In this document: in pieces, positions 5,190 through 7,734 of the stretch
Position numbering within the stretch: the first letter of the stretch is position 1
Layout: the number at the start of each line of letters is the position of its first letter
The notes under the pieces: model-generated
The model's input: the letters and a program-made list of their open reading frames with translations, nothing else
Told to the model about the DNA's origin: nothing
The model's database searches: none
Source of the DNA: an uncultured Chloroflexota bacterium
GTDB lineage: Bacteria; Chloroflexota; Anaerolineae; Aggregatilineales; Phototrophicaceae
NCBI GenBank assembly: GCA_937864975.1
Contig: CALMDI010000283.1
Span: 1-7,734, forward strand
DNA: 7,734 nt
Reading direction: 5' to 3'
Program-made: the position numbers and the translations under genes

Positions 5190-6962
5190 ATGGCTACTCC
5201 GATAGACACGCACATCAGCGTGGCGCAGCCGCGCGCGACGGTTCAGGTCACCTTCCCCGACGGTCTGACGCTGGAAGGCGATGTCGGCACGACGATTGAA
5301 GCATTCCTGAACGCCGCCGCGCCGCTGAAGGGGGGATTTGACAGCGCGATCATGGGCGGCATCCTCGACAACCGCCTGCGCGAGCTGGCGTACCCGGTGA
5401 CCCGTGACAGCACGTTGAAGCCCGTTCTGCTTTCCAGCAGCGACGGCGGTCGCATTTACCGGCGCTCGCTGGTGCTGCTGCTCGCGACGGCGATTGCCGA
5501 ACTCTGGGATGGGTTGAAAGTCACCGTCAGCTATTCGGTGACAGAAGGCGGGTTCTACTGCACGCTGCCAGGGCGCGAGCCGTTTTCAGAGGCGGAACTG
5601 AACCGCCTCGACGCTCATATGCGCGAAATCGTCGCGGCAAACGACCCGATTATCAAGCGACTCGTCTCCCTGGACGAAGCCACCGCGCTGTTTGAAGCGC
5701 GCGACGATGCCGACAAGGTGCGGCTGCTGGAGCAGCGCGCGCGTAATGATCTCGTCCTGTACACGCTGCGAGGACGCTCCGACTATTATTACGGCTACAT
5801 GCTGCCCTCGACGGGCTATCTCCAGACCTTCCGCCTGATGAAAGCAGGCGACGGATTCATCCTGCAATACCCGCGTAAGGAACATCCGACCGAGCTGCGC
5901 CCGGTCGATCCCAATTCCCGGATCAACGAGGTTTTTCGTCAGGCGGACGAGTGGCTGCGTAAGATGAGCCTGGAGGACATCGGGCAGTTGAATCGTTCCG
6001 TACGAAAGGATCGTATTCAGGAGCTTGTCCTTGTCACCGAGGCGCTTCACGAGCAGCGCATCGCGGCAATCGCGCAGGAGATTTACCAGCGGCACGAAAC
6101 GCAAGGCGCGCGTCTCGTTTTGATCGCCGGTCCCTCGTCTTCCGGCAAGACCACCTTTGCCAAACGGCTGGCAATTCAATTGCTCGCCCACGGCTTGCGC
6201 CCATTCACGATGGAACTGGACAACTATTTCATCGACCGCGATCTGACGCCGTTCGACGAAGCGGGAGAGCGCGACTTCGACTCGCTCAGCGCCGTGAACG
6301 TGCCCCTCTTTAACAGGCAGCTTGCCGAACTGACTAAAGGCGCCGAGACGCGCTTACCCCGCTTCGACTTTCTGCTTGGGAAAAGTGTCGAAGGGCGTCT
6401 GGTTCGCCTCGCCGAAAATCAGATCGTCATTATCGAAGGCATTCACGGCTTGAACCCCGCTCTTGTGCCGCACATCCCGCCCGAAACCTTGTTTCGTGTG
6501 TACGTGTCGGCGCTGACGCCGTTGAACCTCGACCGACATAACCGCGTCCCCACGACCGATTTGCGCCTGCTGCGGCGCATCGTGCGCGATGCCAGCTTTC
6601 GCGGACGCAGCGCAACCAACACGCTCTCCGGCTGGGGCAGCGTGCGCCGGGGTGAGAAACGCAACATTTTTCCGTACCAGGAAAATGCCGACGTGATGTT
6701 CAATTCGGCGCTCGTCTATGAGCTTGCGGCGCTGCGTCCGTTTGCCGAACCGCTGCTGCTTCAGGTGGAACCGGACACAAACGAGCACATCGAGGCAAAT
6801 CGCCTGCTCTCGTTCCTGCGCTGGGTGCAGCCGATGACGCCCGCGCAGATCGGCTTGATCCCCGACACGTCCCTGTTACGCGAATTTATCGGCGGATCAA
6901 TTTTGCAGGAGTATCATCCGGGCGACATCAATACAGAGGAAACCGAGGCGGTGGTGGAGTAG
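5190..6962 (+). CDS. Nucleoside (uridine-type) kinase with N-terminal TGS/ThrRS-like domains
   Basis: A 590-residue cytosolic protein of the known family that fuses a threonyl-tRNA-synthetase-like front end to a phosphoribulokinase/uridine-kinase P-loop domain. Residues about 17-82 form a TGS domain (VQVTFPDGLTLEGDVGTTIE), and about 88-200 resemble the ThrRS second additional domain, but the first HxxxH of that domain is not present (RRSLVLLLATAIAEL). The kinase part has Walker A GPSSSGKTT (314-322, K320), a uridine-kinase-like acceptor motif LDNYFIDRDLTPFDE (D344), DFDS and IVIIEGIHGLNP (E416-G417). It should transfer phosphate from ATP or GTP to a nucleoside; specificity is not evident. The C-terminus (about 560-590) has no motif I recognise. 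Residues DASFRGRSATNTLSGW (about 469-484) are typical of this family. Start ATG 5190 lies about 28 bases after the expected transcription start. Confidence 0.87.
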   Translation: MATPIDTHISVAQPRATVQVTFPDGLTLEGDVGTTIEAFLNAAAPLKGGFDSAIMGGILDNRLRELAYPVTRDSTLKPVLLSSSDGGRIYRRSLVLLLATAIAELWDGLKVTVSYSVTEGGFYCTLPGREPFSEAELNRLDAHMREIVAANDPIIKRLVSLDEATALFEARDDADKVRLLEQRARNDLVLYTLRGRSDYYYGYMLPSTGYLQTFRLMKAGDGFILQYPRKEHPTELRPVDPNSRINEVFRQADEWLRKMSLEDIGQLNRSVRKDRIQELVLVTEALHEQRIAAIAQEIYQRHETQGARLVLIAGPSSSGKTTFAKRLAIQLLAHGLRPFTMELDNYFIDRDLTPFDEAGERDFDSLSAVNVPLFNRQLAELTKGAETRLPRFDFLLGKSVEGRLVRLAENQIVIIEGIHGLNPALVPHIPPETLFRVYVSALTPLNLDRHNRVPTTDLRLLRRIVRDASFRGRSATNTLSGWGSVRRGEKRNIFPYQENADVMFNSALVYELAALRPFAEPLLLQVEPDTNEHIEANRLLSFLRWVQPMTPAQIGLIPDTSLLREFIGGSILQEYHPGDINTEETEAVVE

Positions 6963-6987
6963 GCAGCGAAGCGCGAACGTTGAGCGG

Positions 6988-7329
6988 TTATTCATTATCC
7001 AGCGTTTGAAGCAAGAGCGCAGCTGCCTGTTTCAGGCGAGGGATTTCGTATTCGATAATCTCCCACACGAGGGCAAGATTAAGATTGAGATATTCGTGGA
7101 CAAGCCGGTTGCGAAAGCCTCGAATCGCGTCCCAATCGACATCGGAGACCGAATCTCGTAATGCCTCGGATAATCGCTGTGTAGACTCAGCAAGCGTTTG
7201 CAGCTTGTAAAAAACGGCTGCCTGAATTAATTCTGATTCTTCAAATGCGGCGCGTCCGTCGACCGTAAATCGCTCGACACTTGCGATAGCCTGCTGAATA
7301 TAATCGAGATAGATCCGATCTGGATTCAC
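6988..7329 (-). CDS. hepT: HepT-like toxin (DUF86 family) of a MntA-HepT toxin-antitoxin pair
   Basis: A 113-residue all-helical HEPN-type protein. The family RNase motif R-x4-H-x-Y is present as RNRLVHEY (R73, H78, Y80), preceded by the typical DWDAIRGFRN. Characterised HepT toxins cleave RNA and are silenced when their partner MntA adds AMP to the tyrosine of this motif; that is known from other members and inferred here. The start is GTG at 7329, overlapping the upstream TGA as GTGA (7326-7329), so translation is coupled and the antitoxin is made first. It converges with the kinase gene across a 25-base gap without a visible terminator. Base composition is lower in G+C than the neighbours (30 of 60 at 7021-7080 against 39 of 60 at 6241-6300), consistent with acquisition. 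Confidence 0.88.
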   Translation of the reverse strand: MNPDRIYLDYIQQAIASVERFTVDGRAAFEESELIQAAVFYKLQTLAESTQRLSEALRDSVSDVDWDAIRGFRNRLVHEYLNLNLALVWEIIEYEIPRLKQAAALLLQTLDNE

Positions 7330-7616
7330 AACGGCATAGCTTCTTTTAGAACCTGGTCGCGGATAAGCCTATGAAGTTCCGGTTCCGTGGCGAGATCAAT
7401 CTCGCAGCCCAGAAGCGCTTCGAGATCCACCAGCAAGCCGCCGCCTGCCCATCGGAACTTCGAGCTATCGACAACATCAATCAGGAAGTCGATGTCGCTG
7501 CCAGGTACGGCTTCACCACGGGCAACCGAGCCAAACACCCGCACATTGCCGGCGCCATGTTTCTCGGCAAGTTCCAGAATTTCCGCTCGTTTTGCTCTCA
7601 GTTCCTCAAGCTTCAT
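7326..7616 (-). CDS. mntA: MntA-like minimal nucleotidyltransferase antitoxin
   Basis: A 96-residue minimal nucleotidyltransferase. It carries the signature GS-x10-D-x-D as GSVARGEAVPGSDID (G29-S30, D41, D43) and a third acidic site, CEIDLAT (D74), so the metal-binding triad looks complete. Characterised MntA proteins transfer AMP to a tyrosine of HepT, blocking its RNase; target site Y80 is present next door. Start choice: the frame is open back to GTG 7652 and ATG 7649, but MKLEELRAKRAEIL from ATG 7616 is the family-like start, and a possible -10 (AATAAT, minus strand 7660-7655) would begin transcription near 7648, leaving the 7649 codon untranscribed or at the very tip. No strong ribosome-binding site is seen before 7616. 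Confidence 0.87.
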   Translation of the reverse strand: MKLEELRAKRAEILELAEKHGAGNVRVFGSVARGEAVPGSDIDFLIDVVDSSKFRWAGGGLLVDLEALLGCEIDLATEPELHRLIRDQVLKEAMPL

Positions 7617-7654
7617 ACGGTCGCCAACGTGTGTTCCGACAAGCTTCATCACGA

Positions 7655-7682
7655 ATTATTACCTTGATTGCTAGTTCTGACG
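7655..7682 (-). promoter_or_regulatory. Weak promoter candidate for mntA-hepT
   Basis: On the minus strand AATAAT (7660-7655, five of six -10 bases) has the hexamer GCGTCA 17 bases upstream, which matches the -35 consensus at only three places. The local A+T-rich patch just before mntA makes this the best candidate, but it is weak. Confidence 0.3.
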
Positions 7683-7700
7683 CGAAACCCCACCCTCTGT

Positions 7701-7726
7701 CTCCCTCCCCGATTTCGGGGAGGGAG
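7701..7726. repeat. G+C-rich palindromic repeat, possibly a dispersed REP/MITE-like element cut by the window end
   Basis: CTCCCTCCCCGA at 7701-7712 and TCGGGGAGGGAG at 7715-7726 are exact reverse complements around TT, so a stem of about 11 bp with a four-base loop can form. The flank at 7689-7700 (CCCACCCTCTGT) continues the C-rich, purine-poor character. Such CTCCCTCCCC...GGGGAGGGAG elements are common as scattered repeats in bacterial intergenic DNA. No T-run follows on either strand, so a simple intrinsic terminator is unlikely. The window ends eight bases later. Confidence 0.7.
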
Positions 7727-7734
7727 AACCTGGA

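Noticed and set aside
5586..6191. 201-residue open frame antisense to the nucleoside kinase
   Set aside because: Shadow of a strong coding gene in high-G+C DNA; no recognisable domain and no promoter or ribosome-binding site.
7701..7726. Intrinsic terminator
   Set aside because: Strong stem but no T-run on either side, and no gene in the window ends into it.

Overview
The window is a gene-dense, high-G+C bacterial chromosome segment. It holds ten protein-coding genes, no rRNA, tRNA or CRISPR array that I could find, and one palindromic repeat at the right edge. Most genes are housekeeping RNA or nucleotide metabolism. The gene mix, the conserved UROD-like protein with a WRHFP motif and an RsmD carrying APPQY where the family normally has [DN]PPY/F suggest Chloroflexota, perhaps Anaerolineae-like. 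That assignment is an inference from family memory, not something the window proves.

Layout, left to right: (1) 1-372, minus strand, the N-terminal part of a GNAT acetyltransferase cut by the window edge. (2) A 216-base divergent control region with a promoter candidate facing each way. (3) 589-2912, plus strand, a tight four-gene run: a small TPR protein, a UROD/MtaA-like TIM-barrel protein (start and stop overlapping as ATGA), rsmD (16S rRNA guanine methyltransferase) and an ImmA/IrrE-like protein whose HExxH zinc motif is gone. (4) A 40-base convergent gap. (5) 2953-4987, minus strand, hpt (hypoxanthine phosphoribosyltransferase) followed by an overlapping tRNA nucleotidyltransferase/poly(A) polymerase with an HD domain. 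(6) A second divergent control region. (7) 5190-6962, plus strand, a 590-residue nucleoside (uridine-type) kinase with a ThrRS-like TGS front end. (8) 6988-7616, minus strand, a MntA-HepT type toxin-antitoxin pair with GTGA overlap and visibly lower G+C, probably acquired. (9) 7701-7726, a near-perfect hairpin that looks like a dispersed palindromic repeat.

Functionally, hpt and the kinase are nucleotide-salvage genes transcribed divergently, while rsmD and the CCA/poly(A) enzyme act on RNA. I see no clear new multi-gene system. The points most worth a second look are three proteins in one operon that each deviate at a family-defining site (HxH...C in the UROD-like protein, APPQY in RsmD, RMLAR in place of HExxH in the IrrE-like protein), a 26-base perfect palindrome inside hpt, and the MntA-HepT module beside a palindromic repeat.
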